Below, in pieces: positions 25,377 through 36,529 of a DNA stretch of 64,000 nt (position 1 is its first letter; each line of letters starts with the position of its first letter). The notes beneath the pieces are model-generated. The model did not search any database. It saw only the letters and a program-made list of their open reading frames with translations, and had not been told where the DNA came from. The DNA comes from Herbidospora cretacea (lineage in GTDB: Bacteria; Actinomycetota; Actinomycetes; Streptosporangiales; Streptosporangiaceae): the NCBI RefSeq assembly GCF_001570605.1, contig NZ_BBXG01000008.1, positions 1 through 64,000 on the forward strand, given 5' to 3'. Made by a program: the position numbers and the translations under genes.

Positions 25377-26168
25377 TCAGGTCTGCCGGAGAACCCGCGC
25401 GCTGGCGTACAGACACACGGCGGCGGCGGTGGCGAGGTTCAGGCTCTCGGCGCGGCCGTAGATCGGCACCCGGACGACCTCGTCGGCCAGGGCCAGCACC
25501 TCGGGCGGCAGGCCCCACGCCTCGTTGCCGAACACCCAGGCCGTGGGGGCCGACAGGTCGACCTCGTCGAGGGTCGCCGTGCCGGTGCCGTCGGCGGCCA
25601 GGATCCGCAGGCCGCGGTCCTTCAGCTCGGCCACCGCCTTGTCGACCGCCAGCCCGGTCACGACGGGCAGGTGGAAGAGGCTGCCCGCGCTGGCCCGTAC
25701 ACACTTGCCGTTGTAGGGGTCGACGGACGCGTCGGTGAACACCACCGCGTCGGCTCCGGCGGCGTCGGCCGTGCGCAGCACGGTGCCGGCGTTGCCGGGG
25801 TCGCGGACGTGCGCCAGCACCGCCACCAGCCGGGTCTCCTCCACGGTCGAGAGGGGCACGTGGACGAACCTGCACACCGCCATCAGGCCCTGCGGGGTGA
25901 CCGTCTGGGCGAGCTCGGCCATCACCTCGCCGCTGGCCCGGTGGACCGGCACCCCCGCCTGGAAGGCCGCGCCGACGATGTCGGCGTGACGGGCCTCGGC
26001 CTCGGCGGTGACGAAGAGCTCCACCGTCACGTCGGGGAGCGCCAGCGCCTCGCGCACCGCCTGGGGACCCTCGGCGAGGAACGCCCGGTCGCGGTCGCGG
26101 AAGGCCCGCTTGGTCAGCCTCCGCGCGGCCTTGACCCGCGGTGACTTGGTGTTGGTCAGCTCGGTCAC
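25377..26168 (-). CDS. TrmH-family (SPOUT) RNA 2'-O-methyltransferase
   Basis: Methylates ribose in rRNA or tRNA using SAM. The 263-residue product has an N-terminal L30e-like substrate-binding domain and the C-terminal SPOUT knot with HVRDPGNAGTVLRTADAAGA, VFGNEAWGLPPE and VPIYGRAESLNLATAAAVCLY. The GTG at 26168 follows GGAGGG. It lies just past the rplT terminator, in the position where other actinomycetes carry the tsnR-like gene next to infC-rpmI-rplT. The exact target nucleotide is not determinable from sequence. Confidence 0.92.
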   Translation of the reverse strand: MTELTNTKSPRVKAARRLTKRAFRDRDRAFLAEGPQAVREALALPDVTVELFVTAEAEARHADIVGAAFQAGVPVHRASGEVMAELAQTVTPQGLMAVCRFVHVPLSTVEETRLVAVLAHVRDPGNAGTVLRTADAAGADAVVFTDASVDPYNGKCVRASAGSLFHLPVVTGLAVDKAVAELKDRGLRILAADGTGTATLDEVDLSAPTAWVFGNEAWGLPPEVLALADEVVRVPIYGRAESLNLATAAAVCLYASARVLRQT

Positions 26169-26183
26169 ATGGCCCTCCGGGAT

Positions 26184-26217
26184 AGAAAAGAAGGGCCCAC
26201 CAGGACGGTGAGCCCTT
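26184..26217 (-). terminator. terminator of the infC-rpmI-rplT operon
   Basis: On the minus strand AAGGGCTCACC pairs with GGTGGGCCCTT (11 bp, one G-U) around a 5-nt loop, followed by CTTTTCTAT. It is 19 bp past the rplT stop. This is a classical intrinsic terminator and separates the ribosomal operon from the TrmH-family gene. Confidence 0.85.
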
Positions 26218-26236
26218 CCAGAAAGCAACAGATCGC

Positions 26237-26617
26237 TTAGGCGACCGGAGCGTTCACGTCGGACGGGAGCGCCTTCTTGGCGGCCTCGACCAGCGTGGCG
26301 AAGGTCTGCGACTCGTTGACCGCGAGGTCGGCGAGGATCTTGCGGTCGACCTCGATGCCGGCCAGGCGCAGGCCCTGGATGAGCCGGTTGTAGGTCATGC
26401 CGTTCTGGCGGGCAGCGGCGTTGATCCGCTGGATCCACAGGCGGCGGAACGCGCCCTTCTTGTCCTTGCGGTGCGCGTACGCATAGGTCATCGAGTGGAG
26501 CATCTGCTCCTTGGCCTTGCGGTACAGCCGCGACCGCTGACCCCGGTAACCACTCGCCCGCTCAAGGACGACCCGGCGCTTCTTCTTGGCGTTGAGCGCC
26601 CTCTTCACGCGTGCCAT
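26237..26617 (-). CDS. rplT: 50S ribosomal protein L20
   Basis: Binds 23S rRNA early in 50S assembly. The 126-residue product starts [15 protein letters not shown] and has the basic N-terminal extension and the family core [16 protein letters not shown] and [15 protein letters not shown]. It follows rpmI by 24 bp. L20 often represses its own operon by binding a leader; hairpins seen upstream of infC and rpmI could serve that, but this is inference. Confidence 0.98.
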   Translation of the reverse strand: MARVKRALNAKKKRRVVLERASGYRGQRSRLYRKAKEQMLHSMTYAYAHRKDKKGAFRRLWIQRINAAARQNGMTYNRLIQGLRLAGIEVDRKILADLAVNESQTFATLVEAAKKALPSDVNAPVA

Positions 26618-26641
26618 GTTGTTCTGTCTCCCCGGGGGTCG

Positions 26642-26836
26642 TTACTTAGCGAGCAGCTTCTTGATCTTCTTGGTGTCCGCGGCGGACATCACCACGTCAC
26701 CCTCAAGCCTGCGCGTGCGGGTGGACGGCTTGTGCTCGAAAAGGTGCTTGCGGTTGGCCCGGCGACGGATGATCTTGCCGGAGCCGGTGACCCGGAAGCG
26801 CTTCTTCGCACCACTGTGCGTCTTCATCTTCGGCAT
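26642..26836 (-). CDS. rpmI: 50S ribosomal protein L35
   Basis: Small basic ribosomal protein of 64 residues, [20 protein letters not shown] at the N-terminus and the [14 protein letters not shown] core, matching the L35 family at full length. It lies between infC and rplT in the conserved order. The intercistronic region upstream holds a strong hairpin. Confidence 0.98.
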   Translation of the reverse strand: MPKMKTHSGAKKRFRVTGSGKIIRRRANRKHLFEHKPSTRTRRLEGDVVMSAADTKKIKKLLAK

Positions 26837-26872
26837 CTCAGCCGTCTCTCCCTCGTTGTTCCAAGCCGATCT

Positions 26873-26894
26873 CCCGGCCCCGCAGGGGGCCGGG
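26873..26894 (-). promoter_or_regulatory. intercistronic hairpin before rpmI
   Basis: CCCGGCCCC and GGGGCCGGG form a perfect 9-bp stem with a 4-nt loop in the 123-bp gap between infC and rpmI, about 40 nt upstream of the rpmI start. There is no U-tract. It may regulate translation or stability of rpmI-rplT; L20 binding is possible but unproven. Confidence 0.5.
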
Positions 26895-26959
26895 TCCCGG
26901 CGTTCCTGACTCGCAAGAGCCGCGAAGGGCTCCCAGTCACTGCGTCCGCGAAGCGGCTT

Positions 26960-27559
26960 TTATTCCTGCTCGACGGCGACGGGATCGCTCGCCAGGTCGT
27001 CGTCGCGCCCGGCACGGGCCGCCGCCTTCTCGGCTTTGGCCTCGGCCTTCTTCTTGTGCGGGCCGATCACCATGATCATGTTTCGGCCGTCCTGCTTGGG
27101 CTGAGACTCCACGAAGCCCAGCTCGGTGACATCCTCAGCGAGCCGCTGCAGGAGCCGGAAGCCCAGTTCGGGACGCGACTGCTCACGTCCGCGGAACATG
27201 ATCGTGACCTTGACCTTGTCCCCCGCCTTGAGGAAGCGCACGACGTGACCCTTCTTGGTCTCGTAGTCGTGCGGGTCGATCTTCGGCCGGAGCTTGATCT
27301 CCTTGATGATCGTGTGTGCCTGGTTGCGGCGGGCCTCGCGCGCCTTCATGGCCGACTCGTACTTGAACTTGCCGTAGTCCATGAGCTTGCAGACGGGCGG
27401 GCGTGCCGTGGCCGCGACCTCAACGAGATCGAGGTCGGACTCCTGGGCGAGCTTCAGTGCATCGTGGATGGAGACGATGCCGACCTGCTCGCCGTTCGGG
27501 CCGACGAGGCGGACCTCGGGGACACGAATACGATCGTTGATGCGGGGCTCGGTGCTGAT
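26960..27559 (-). CDS. infC: Translation initiation factor IF-3, with ATC start codon
   Basis: Keeps 30S subunits free and checks the start codon. The 199-residue product begins (Met)[16 protein letters not shown] and shows the N domain, linker and C domain ([41 protein letters not shown]). No ATG, GTG or TTG lies at the conserved start. The frame opens at ATC (27557-27559), directly after GGAGGT. A non-canonical AUU/AUC start is a known self-regulatory device of infC: IF-3 discriminates against its own start. The first ATG (27382) would remove the N domain. Confidence 0.96.
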   Translation of the reverse strand: MSTEPRINDRIRVPEVRLVGPNGEQVGIVSIHDALKLAQESDLDLVEVAATARPPVCKLMDYGKFKYESAMKAREARRNQAHTIIKEIKLRPKIDPHDYETKKGHVVRFLKAGDKVKVTIMFRGREQSRPELGFRLLQRLAEDVTELGFVESQPKQDGRNMIMVIGPHKKKAEAKAEKAAARAGRDDDLASDPVAVEQE

Positions 27560-27595
27560 GGGACCTCCAAGGGACCTTCGCCTGTCTGCTCGACC

Positions 27596-27640
27596 GTGCC
27601 GGAAACACGAATAAGCCCCGGCACGTCACGCATGCGGGGC
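27596..27640 (-). promoter_or_regulatory. infC leader with two mutually exclusive hairpins
   Basis: GTGCCGG (27596-27602) can pair with CCGGCAC (27618-27624). Alternatively GCCCC (27615-27619) can pair with GGGGC (27636-27640). The two use overlapping bases, so only one can form. The element lies 37-80 nt upstream of the ATC start. A -10-like TAGAGT sits just upstream (about 27657-27662). Leader control of infC operons is known in other bacteria; the switch here is a prediction. Confidence 0.45.
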
Positions 27641-27701
27641 CACTGAGTCCGAGAACTCTACTGTGATCCTTGAACCCGTCTGCCTCTCGGCTGATCAGGT
27701 G

Positions 27702-27741
27702 GGAGGAAGACCTCCGCTTGCGCGTCCGGCACATGCCGGAC
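27702..27741. repeat. two palindromes between aroE and infC
   Basis: GGAGGAAGACCTCC (27702-27715) and GTCCGGCACATGCCGGAC (27724-27741, 8-bp arms around CA) lie within 60 bp of the aroE stop. They could end aroE transcription or bind a regulator of infC. Neither has a U-tract. Confidence 0.4.
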
Positions 27742-27757
27742 CGATCGATTCACCACC

Positions 27758-28549
27758 TTACCATACGGCCGACCGCATGGCCTCCACGGGAGCGGGCGCC
27801 CGCCCGGTCATCAGCTCGACCTGCCGCACCGCCTGGTGCAGCAGCATCGACAGCCCCGCGACGACCGTCCCGCCCTTCTCCCGCACGGCCTGCGCCAGCA
27901 CCGTCGGCCAGGGCGAGTAGACCACGTCGAACAGGGCCCGCGCCCGCGCCGCCTCGGCCGCGAAGGAGTCGGCCGCCCCGGCGGGCAGGGTCGACACCAG
28001 CAGGTCGACGCCGGCGTCGAACGACTCGAACGGCTGGGTCTCGACCGACATCCCGAGCCGTTCGGCCACCTCCAGGGTCTCCCCGGCGCGGCGCGGATCG
28101 CGTACGACCAGAGCCGCCTCACGGAGCCCGAGCTCGCGCAGGGCGGCCAGCGCGGAGGCGGCGGTGGCGCCGCCCCCGAGGACGGTCGCGCTGGCGGGGG
28201 CCGGGACCCCCGCCTCGGCCAGCGCCGCGACGATGCCGTGGACGTCGGTGTTCTCGCCGTGCCTGGCCCCGTCGCGGAAGATCACCGTGTTGGCCGCGCC
28301 GACCTCGACCGCCAGCGGCGCGACCGTGTCGAGCAGCGGGAACACCACCCGCTTGAGCGGCATCGTCAGCGAGAGCCCGGCCCATTCGGGCCCGCAGCCG
28401 CCGACGAAGGCGGCCAGCTCCTCCTCCCGGCACTCGATGGCGTCGTAGGACCAGGTGGTCAGGCCCAGCTCCGCGTAGGCCGCCCGGTGAAGCAGGGGCG
28501 ACAGCGAGTGACGGACCGGGAAGCCGAGGACGGCTGCTCTCGTGTTCAC
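27758..28549 (-). CDS. aroE: Shikimate dehydrogenase
   Basis: Reduces 3-dehydroshikimate with NADPH in the aromatic amino acid pathway. The 263-residue product has the substrate site HSLSPLLH, catalytic lysine K66 in MPLKR, D102 in ENTDVHG, and the nucleotide motif VLGGGATAASAL. The GTG at 28549 lies 4 bp after the mltG stop. Family length is normal. The other aro genes that often follow in actinomycetes (aroC, aroK, aroB) are not in this position. Confidence 0.93.
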   Translation of the reverse strand: MNTRAAVLGFPVRHSLSPLLHRAAYAELGLTTWSYDAIECREEELAAFVGGCGPEWAGLSLTMPLKRVVFPLLDTVAPLAVEVGAANTVIFRDGARHGENTDVHGIVAALAEAGVPAPASATVLGGGATAASALAALRELGLREAALVVRDPRRAGETLEVAERLGMSVETQPFESFDAGVDLLVSTLPAGAADSFAAEAARARALFDVVYSPWPTVLAQAVREKGGTVVAGLSMLLHQAVRQVELMTGRAPAPVEAMRSAVW

Positions 28550-28553
28550 GGGA

Positions 28554-29696
28554 TCAATTCTGGGTGGCGTGGAACTTGTCGCGCAGGCGGACGAACTCGG
28601 CCTCGCTGGCGGTGAACTCGGTGACCTTGTTCTTGGGATCGGTGGTCACGAAGAACAGCCAGTCGCCCTTGGCGGGCTTGAGCGCGGCCTCGATGGCGTG
28701 GTCGCCGGGGTTGGCGATCGGGCCGGGCGGCAGGCCGTCGACCTTGTAGGTGTTGTACGGCGACTTGCTCTCGGTCTCCTCGAAGGTGGCGGCGATGCCG
28801 TACTTGCCGAGGCCGTACATCGTGGTGGAGTCCATCTGGAGCTTCATCGGCGGGTTGAGCGCCATGCGGTTGTAGATGACCCGGGCCACCTTGCCCATGT
28901 CGTCGGGGGTGCCCGACTCGGCCTGCACGATGCTCGCGATGGTCATGATCTCCATCGGGGTGTAGCCGAGCCGCTTGGCCTCGGCGGCCAGGTCGTACTT
29001 CTCGGCGGCCTCGTTGAAGCGGTCGGTCATCTTGGTGAGGATCTCGCCGGCGGTGATGTTCGGCGGCAGCTCGTAGGTCGCCGGGAACAGGAAGCCCTCG
29101 ACCTTGCCTCTGGCGTAGGACGGCAGGCCGATGTCGCCCTTGGCGGCGTCGGAGAACTCCTTGGCCGGGATGCCGGTCGCCTCGGCGAGGGTGTCGTAGA
29201 CACGGGTGGCGCGGTAGCCCTCGGGGATGGTCAGGCTGTCGCGCAGGCGCTTGTCGGGGTCGAGCAGGGTCACCGCCGCGGCGGCCGACATCTGCTTCCT
29301 CATCGCGTAGTGGCCGGGCTGGAGCGAGCCGCCCTTGCCGGCCGCGTCGACGGCCTGGACGAAGGCGCGGGCGCTGGCCACGACGTCCTGCTTCTCCAGC
29401 TCGTTGGCGACGTCGCCGGCCGAGGCCCCCTCCTCGATCACGATGGTCACCTCGCCGCTGCCCTGGCCGGTGTAGTCGTCGGCCGTCACGGCGTCACTGA
29501 GCCACCGGTAACCCAGGTAGCCACCACCGCCGAGGATGCCGACGATGATGACAATCGCGATCACGGACGCGGCCGCACCCTTGCGCCGGGTGCGCCGTCT
29601 GCGGCGCCGGCTGCGGGTCTGCTGCCCGCGCGAACGTCGCGACGGCCCGCCCTCGTCGGGTGCGCCAAGCAAAGAGTCCATGTCGAGGTCGTTCAT
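28554..29696 (-). CDS. mltG: Endolytic transglycosylase MltG (first paralog)
   Basis: Membrane-anchored lytic transglycosylase that cuts nascent peptidoglycan strands and sets their length. The 380-residue product has an Arg-rich cytoplasmic N-terminus, one membrane segment (ASVIAIVIIVGILGGGG, about residues 43-65), an LysM-like region and the YceG catalytic domain with the key glutamate in IVQAESG. The C-terminal motif [20 protein letters not shown] is diagnostic. The ATG at 29696 is chosen; ribosome site weak. A second MltG lies directly upstream. Confidence 0.93.
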   Translation of the reverse strand: MNDLDMDSLLGAPDEGGPSRRSRGQQTRSRRRRRRTRRKGAAASVIAIVIIVGILGGGGYLGYRWLSDAVTADDYTGQGSGEVTIVIEEGASAGDVANELEKQDVVASARAFVQAVDAAGKGGSLQPGHYAMRKQMSAAAAVTLLDPDKRLRDSLTIPEGYRATRVYDTLAEATGIPAKEFSDAAKGDIGLPSYARGKVEGFLFPATYELPPNITAGEILTKMTDRFNEAAEKYDLAAEAKRLGYTPMEIMTIASIVQAESGTPDDMGKVARVIYNRMALNPPMKLQMDSTTMYGLGKYGIAATFEETESKSPYNTYKVDGLPPGPIANPGDHAIEAALKPAKGDWLFFVTTDPKNKVTEFTASEAEFVRLRDKFHATQN

Positions 29697-29815
29697 AGTG
29701 CGCTGGCCAATCTCTCGGTAGGACTGGCCTCGCGTCAAGCGATGCGCCAAACCGAGGGGGGATCAAGCTTCGGTATGGATCGGCCCGGTGCGCGGACCGT
29801 CAGTCGTCAGTCGGC

Positions 29816-30907
29816 CTAGTTCGTCCCGAGGTACCTGTTCAGCTCTTCCCGATATTTCACGAACTCGCCTTCGTTGTCAGTGAATTTGGTGATTCTACGG
29901 CCTGGATCGGTAGTGACAAACCAGTACCAATCACCCTTCGCTGGGTTCAGCGCGGCGAGAAGTGCCTGTTCACCGGGGTTGCCGATCGGTCCTGGGGGCA
30001 GACCGTCGATCCGGTAGGTGTTGTACGGCGAGCGCACCTGCGTGTCCTTCTCGGACACGTTCAGGGTCCTGCGGTTCTGCGCGTAGAGCACAGTGGTGTC
30101 CATCTCCAGGCGCCCGCCCTTTTTGAGGCGGTTGTAGATCACTCTAGCGATCTTGGGATAGTCGTCGTCACGACCGCCCTCGGCCTGGACGATGCTGGCG
30201 GTGGTGACCACCTGGAGCGGGTCCATGCCCTCGGCCGAGTCGAGCCCCAGGCGGTCGGCGACCCGCCCGAACTGGGCGGTCATGTCGCGCAGCAGGCTCC
30301 TGGCGGTGCTCGACGGCTCGACCTCGTAGGTCGCCGGGAACAGGAACCCCTCCGCCGACTTGGCGTACGGCGGCAGCCCCAGCGTCTCCGGCTGCGCCGC
30401 GGCCTTCTCGAACTCGGCGACCGGGAACCCCGAGGCGGCCGAGAGGCGGACGTACACCTCCTTGGCCCGCAGCCCTTCGGGGATGGTCACCCGCCGGGAC
30501 ACCCGCGAGTCGCGGTCGAGCAGCCGGTCGAGGGCGGCCGAGGCGGCCATGCCCTTGGCCAGCTTGTAGTCGCCCGGCCGGAGGCTGCCCGATTTGGCGC
30601 GGTCCTCCACCACCCGGACGAACGATCCGGCGCTGGCCACCACCCCCGCCCTGGCGAGGGTCTCGGCGACCTGGGCCGCGCTGTCGCCGGAGCTGATCCG
30701 GACCACGACCGCGCCCGTGCCCGGCCCCTCGAAGTCGTCGGGCCCGAGGAAGGGCCGGACCAGGGTGAACAGGCCGACGATCCCGGCGGTCGCGACGGCC
30801 GCCAGCCCGGCGTGGACGATCTTCCTGGTCCGTTCGCGCCGCGCGTCGTGGTCGACGGGTTCGGCCTCGTCGGCGAGCAGGAAGGTGTCCCACTCCTGCG
30901 GGCTCAC
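29816..30907 (-). CDS. MltG-like endolytic transglycosylase (second paralog)
   Basis: A 363-residue paralog of the downstream gene. It has a membrane segment near residues 31-52 ([20 protein letters not shown]), the YceG domain with IVQAEGG carrying the catalytic glutamate, and [20 protein letters not shown] at the C-terminal end. Both the anchor and the catalytic residue are kept, so it is probably active. The GTG overlaps the ruvX stop as GTGA. A 119-bp gap separates it from the other mltG. The two share architecture but differ widely in sequence, so the duplication is not recent. Confidence 0.92.
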   Translation of the reverse strand: MSPQEWDTFLLADEAEPVDHDARRERTRKIVHAGLAAVATAGIVGLFTLVRPFLGPDDFEGPGTGAVVVRISSGDSAAQVAETLARAGVVASAGSFVRVVEDRAKSGSLRPGDYKLAKGMAASAALDRLLDRDSRVSRRVTIPEGLRAKEVYVRLSAASGFPVAEFEKAAAQPETLGLPPYAKSAEGFLFPATYEVEPSSTARSLLRDMTAQFGRVADRLGLDSAEGMDPLQVVTTASIVQAEGGRDDDYPKIARVIYNRLKKGGRLEMDTTVLYAQNRRTLNVSEKDTQVRSPYNTYRIDGLPPGPIGNPGEQALLAALNPAKGDWYWFVTTDPGRRITKFTDNEGEFVKYREELNRYLGTN

Positions 30908-31392
30908 CGTCCGGTCCCGGTGCTCGTTTCTCCACCGGATGGTGGGTCGAGGGGATGACCTGGTGGTTTGCCCGACGCGCGCTCGCCGTCGAGAGCGGCC
31001 TGGAGCAGCACGACGGCCGCCGCCTGGTCGATGACGTCACGCTGGTTCTTGGCCTTGCGGCCGCTCTGGCGCAGGTTGGCCTGCGCGGTCACGGTGGTCA
31101 GGCGCTCGTCGTAGAGGCGGACCGGGACGGGGGCGATCCGGGCGGCCAGCGCCGCCGCGAACTCGCGGGCGGCGCCGGCGGCGTGGGACTCCCGGCCGGA
31201 CAGCGAGGTCGGCAGTCCGACGACGACTTCGAGGACTTCGTGTTCGGTGACGAGCTCGGCGAGCCGGTCGAGGTCGCCCCGCCCCCGCCTCACCGTCTCG
31301 ACCGGCGTGGCCAGCAGCCCCGAAGGGTCGCTGCGGGCCACGCCGATGCGGACCGACCCGACGTCGACGCCGAGTCGTGTGCCGAATCTCAT
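30904..31392 (-). CDS. ruvX: YqgF/RuvX-type RNase H-fold protein (putative pre-16S rRNA nuclease)
   Basis: A 162-residue protein of the YqgF family, implicated in 16S rRNA 5'-end maturation and formerly annotated as a Holliday-junction resolvase. Visible motifs are [15 protein letters not shown] at the N-terminus (first Asp), [18 protein letters not shown] and the terminal [10 protein letters not shown]. The ATG at 31392 begins [12 protein letters not shown], the normal start; a longer frame upstream is inside alaS. Its position between alaS and mltG is conserved in actinobacteria. Confidence 0.93.
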   Translation of the reverse strand: MRFGTRLGVDVGSVRIGVARSDPSGLLATPVETVRRGRGDLDRLAELVTEHEVLEVVVGLPTSLSGRESHAAGAAREFAAALAARIAPVPVRLYDERLTTVTAQANLRQSGRKAKNQRDVIDQAAAVVLLQAALDGERASGKPPGHPLDPPSGGETSTGTGR

Positions 31393-31396
31393 ATGG

Positions 31397-34063
<2,667 letters not shown>

Positions 34064-34064
34064 T

Positions 34065-34301
34065 TCAGCGGCCATCCTTTACGTCGTTGTTCGTTGGTCT
34101 GTGTCCGACTGTTCCGAGCCCGTGGCGGGCCCGCAACTCGTTTTCCCTGGTCGCCGCGCCGGCCCGGACGTCACCGGCGAAGTCACGCAGGTGGCTGGCC
34201 GTGCGCCGGGCGACGTGCTCGGGTTTCAGCGCCTCCAGCTTGCGCATCACCCAGACCGCCAGGGAGGCGCCCAGGGTCATGTAGAAGAGGCGGCGTATCA
34301 C
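34065..34301 (-). CDS. small membrane-associated protein, DUF6167-like
   Basis: A 78-residue protein with a hydrophobic N-terminal stretch ([15 protein letters not shown]) followed by a charged helix ([20 protein letters not shown]). This resembles the DUF6167-type small proteins found beside alaS and DUF948 genes in actinomycetes. The function is unknown. It is coupled on both sides: ATGA overlap with the DUF948 gene and stop within the alaS start region. Confidence 0.82.
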   Translation of the reverse strand: MIRRLFYMTLGASLAVWVMRKLEALKPEHVARRTASHLRDFAGDVRAGAATRENELRARHGLGTVGHRPTNNDVKDGR

Positions 34302-34684
34302 GGCCGGCGCTCCACGGCACGACGGCCGCCGCGGCCGCCGCGCCGCGACAGGGCGCCGCGGATGCCGTGGGCGATCGAGGAGATCTTGATGATCGGCCCC
34401 GTCACCACCGTCGAGGCCAGCCCGGTGATCTTCGCGACGTCGTCGCTGACCTCCTTCACGTTGGAGGCGATGGCCTCCACCGCGACGAGCTGGCGGTTGG
34501 TCTCGCTGACCGTGTAGCTGACCTCGTTGAGCAGAGGCACGACCTTGTCGCCGAGCTCGTTGACGACCTTGGTGGTGGCGGTCAGCAGCCGGGCCACCTT
34601 GATCAGCACGTAGGCCAGGAAGCAGACCAGGATCGCCCAGAACATGGCGACGATCAGGCCGGCGACCTCTCCAGCGGTGAGCAT
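34298..34684 (-). CDS. DUF948 single-pass membrane protein
   Basis: A 128-residue protein with one N-terminal membrane segment (GLIVAMFWAILVCFLAYVLIKVA) and a long amphipathic helix (LLTATTKVVNELGDKVVPLL... NRQLVAVEAIASNVKEV), the DUF948 architecture. A perfect AAGGAGGT lies 6 nt before the ATG, so it is strongly translated. The basic Gly/Arg-rich C-terminus is cytoplasmic or wall-facing depending on topology. Role unknown; conserved next to alaS. Confidence 0.9.
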   Translation of the reverse strand: MLTAGEVAGLIVAMFWAILVCFLAYVLIKVARLLTATTKVVNELGDKVVPLLNEVSYTVSETNRQLVAVEAIASNVKEVSDDVAKITGLASTVVTGPIIKISSIAHGIRGALSRRGGRGGRRAVERRP

Positions 34685-34728
34685 GGGCAGACCTCCTTGG
34701 CGGGCCCCTGCGACGAATGGCAGAAACC

Positions 34729-36036
34729 CTATCGCGGATCGCCGCGCAGAAAGGCGCGCAGCCTGGCCCACCGCTCGGCCACCGGCGCCTCCGCGCCGTG
34801 GGTGGTCGGCTGGTAGTAGCGCCGGTCGCGCAGTTCCTCGGGCACGTAGTCCTGGCGCACCACGCCGTGGTCGAAGTCGTGGGGATAGCGGTAGGCCTCC
34901 CCGTGTCCCAGCTTCTTCGCGCCCGGGTAGTGGGCGTCGCGCAGATGGGCCGGGACCTGCCCGATGTTCCCGGCCCGCACGTCGGCCGAGGCCGCCCCGA
35001 TGGCCGCCACGACCGCGTTGGACTTGGGGGCCAGGGCGCAGTGGATCACTGCCTGGGCCAGGTTGATGCGGCCCTCGGGCATGCCGATGAAGTCGACCGC
35101 CTGGGCGGCGGCCACGGCCACCTGGAGGGCGGTCGGGTCGGCCATGCCGACGTCCTCGGAGGCGAAGATGACGATCCGGCGGGCGATGAAGCGCGGGTCC
35201 TCCCCCGCCTCGACCATGCGGGCCAGGTAGTGGAGGGCGGCGTCGGCGTCGGAGCCGCGCATGCTCTTGATGAACGCGCTGATCACGTCGTAGTGCTGGT
35301 CGCCCTGCCGGTCGTAGCGGACGGCGGCCTTGTCGACGGCCTTCTCGACCACCTCGACGGTGATGTCGTCGGCCAGCAGGGCGGCGGCCTCCAGGTAGGT
35401 CAGGGAGCGCCGGGCGTCTCCCCCGGCCAGCCGGACGAGCTGCTCCCTGGCCTCGGGCCGCAGGACGGCCGCGCCGTTGAGGCCGCGCTCGTCGGTCACC
35501 GCGCGGTCGAGGACGGCCGCGACGTCGTCGTCGGTGAGCGACTCCAGGGTCAGCAGCAGCGAGCGGGACAGCAGCGGCGAGATGACCGAGAAGAACGGGT
35601 TCTCGGTGGTGGCGCCGATGAAGGTGACCCAGCGGTTCTCCACGGCGGGCAGCAGCGCGTCCTGCTGGGCCTTGTTGAAGCGGTGGACCTCGTCGACGAA
35701 CAGGACGGTCTGCCGCCCGGTCATGCCCAGCTCGCGGCGGGCGTTCTCGATGGCCGTACGGACGTCCTTGACCCCGGCCGAGACGGCCGAGACCTCGACG
35801 AACCTGCGCTTGGTCACGTTGGAGACGACGTAGGCCAGCGTGGTCTTGCCGGTGCCGGGCGGCCCCCACAGGAACAGCGACATGGGGGCCTCGCTCTCGA
35901 CCAGCCGCCGCAGCGGGGTGCCCGAGCCGAGCAGGTGGCGCTGCCCGATCACCTCGTCGAGGGTGCGCGGGCGCATCCGGACGGCGAGCGGCTCCGGCGT
36001 GTTGTCCCGGGCGGCCGAATCGAACAGGCTCTCCAC
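34729..36036 (-). CDS. rarA: Replication-associated recombination protein A (AAA+ ATPase)
   Basis: RarA/MgsA family ATPase acting at stalled replication forks. The 435-residue product has Walker A GPPGTGKT at residues 58-65, Walker B with DEVH at 115-118, the sensor segment [11 protein letters not shown] and the C-terminal MgsA oligomerisation domain ([23 protein letters not shown]). The GTG at 36036 begins VESLFD. It lies between DUF2231 and DUF948 genes on the same strand. A clamp-loader-like alternative is excluded by the MgsA tail. Confidence 0.95.
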   Translation of the reverse strand: MESLFDSAARDNTPEPLAVRMRPRTLDEVIGQRHLLGSGTPLRRLVESEAPMSLFLWGPPGTGKTTLAYVVSNVTKRRFVEVSAVSAGVKDVRTAIENARRELGMTGRQTVLFVDEVHRFNKAQQDALLPAVENRWVTFIGATTENPFFSVISPLLSRSLLLTLESLTDDDVAAVLDRAVTDERGLNGAAVLRPEAREQLVRLAGGDARRSLTYLEAAALLADDITVEVVEKAVDKAAVRYDRQGDQHYDVISAFIKSMRGSDADAALHYLARMVEAGEDPRFIARRIVIFASEDVGMADPTALQVAVAAAQAVDFIGMPEGRINLAQAVIHCALAPKSNAVVAAIGAASADVRAGNIGQVPAHLRDAHYPGAKKLGHGEAYRYPHDFDHGVVRQDYVPEELRDRRYYQPTTHGAEAPVAERWARLRAFLRGDPR

Positions 36037-36042
36037 AAACCC

Positions 36043-36495
36043 CTAGCCTAGGCCCCACACGGCGGTGGCGCCGGTGTGCCCGGCGCGCACGACGTAGAAC
36101 GTGACCGCGACCGCGCCGACGACGGCCAGCACCGAGAGCACACCGGCGAGGACCTTGTTCTGCGACCGGTTGACCGCCCAGACCAGCGCGAGCCCGACGA
36201 TCGCGAGCGCCAGCGAGGTCAGCAGCAGCGGGTTCGCGAACGACTCGTGCTCGGCGATCGGCGGAGGGGTCTGCCCGGCGTAACGGGACTCCTTCAGCGC
36301 CTCGCCGCTCTCCTTGGCGACGAAGACGCTGACCGGGGAGGCCAGGGCGAGCAGGACCAGCGCCCAGTCGAGCCTCGGCCGGAACCGGGGCAGCACGGCG
36401 TACGCGACCGCCACGGCGGCCAGCAGCGGGGTGAAGACCACGGCGGCGTGCACCACCAGCGGGTGGAAGGGGAGGCCGAAGACCGAATCGAACAT
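36043..36495 (-). CDS. DUF2231 membrane protein
   Basis: A 150-residue protein with four hydrophobic segments. It starts MFDSVFGLPFHPLVVHAAVV with the conserved His pair typical of DUF2231 near the first helix, then FRPRLDWALVLLALASPVSV and two C-terminal helices. The family is uncharacterised, with suggested redox or haem links in some members; that is not shown here. It lies 6 bp upstream of rarA and 34 bp after the tricorn gene. Confidence 0.88.
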   Translation of the reverse strand: MFDSVFGLPFHPLVVHAAVVFTPLLAAVAVAYAVLPRFRPRLDWALVLLALASPVSVFVAKESGEALKESRYAGQTPPPIAEHESFANPLLLTSLALAIVGLALVWAVNRSQNKVLAGVLSVLAVVGAVAVTFYVVRAGHTGATAVWGLG

Positions 36496-36529
36496 GAGCG
36501 AAGGTTTCCAGACATATCTGAGAACGGGA

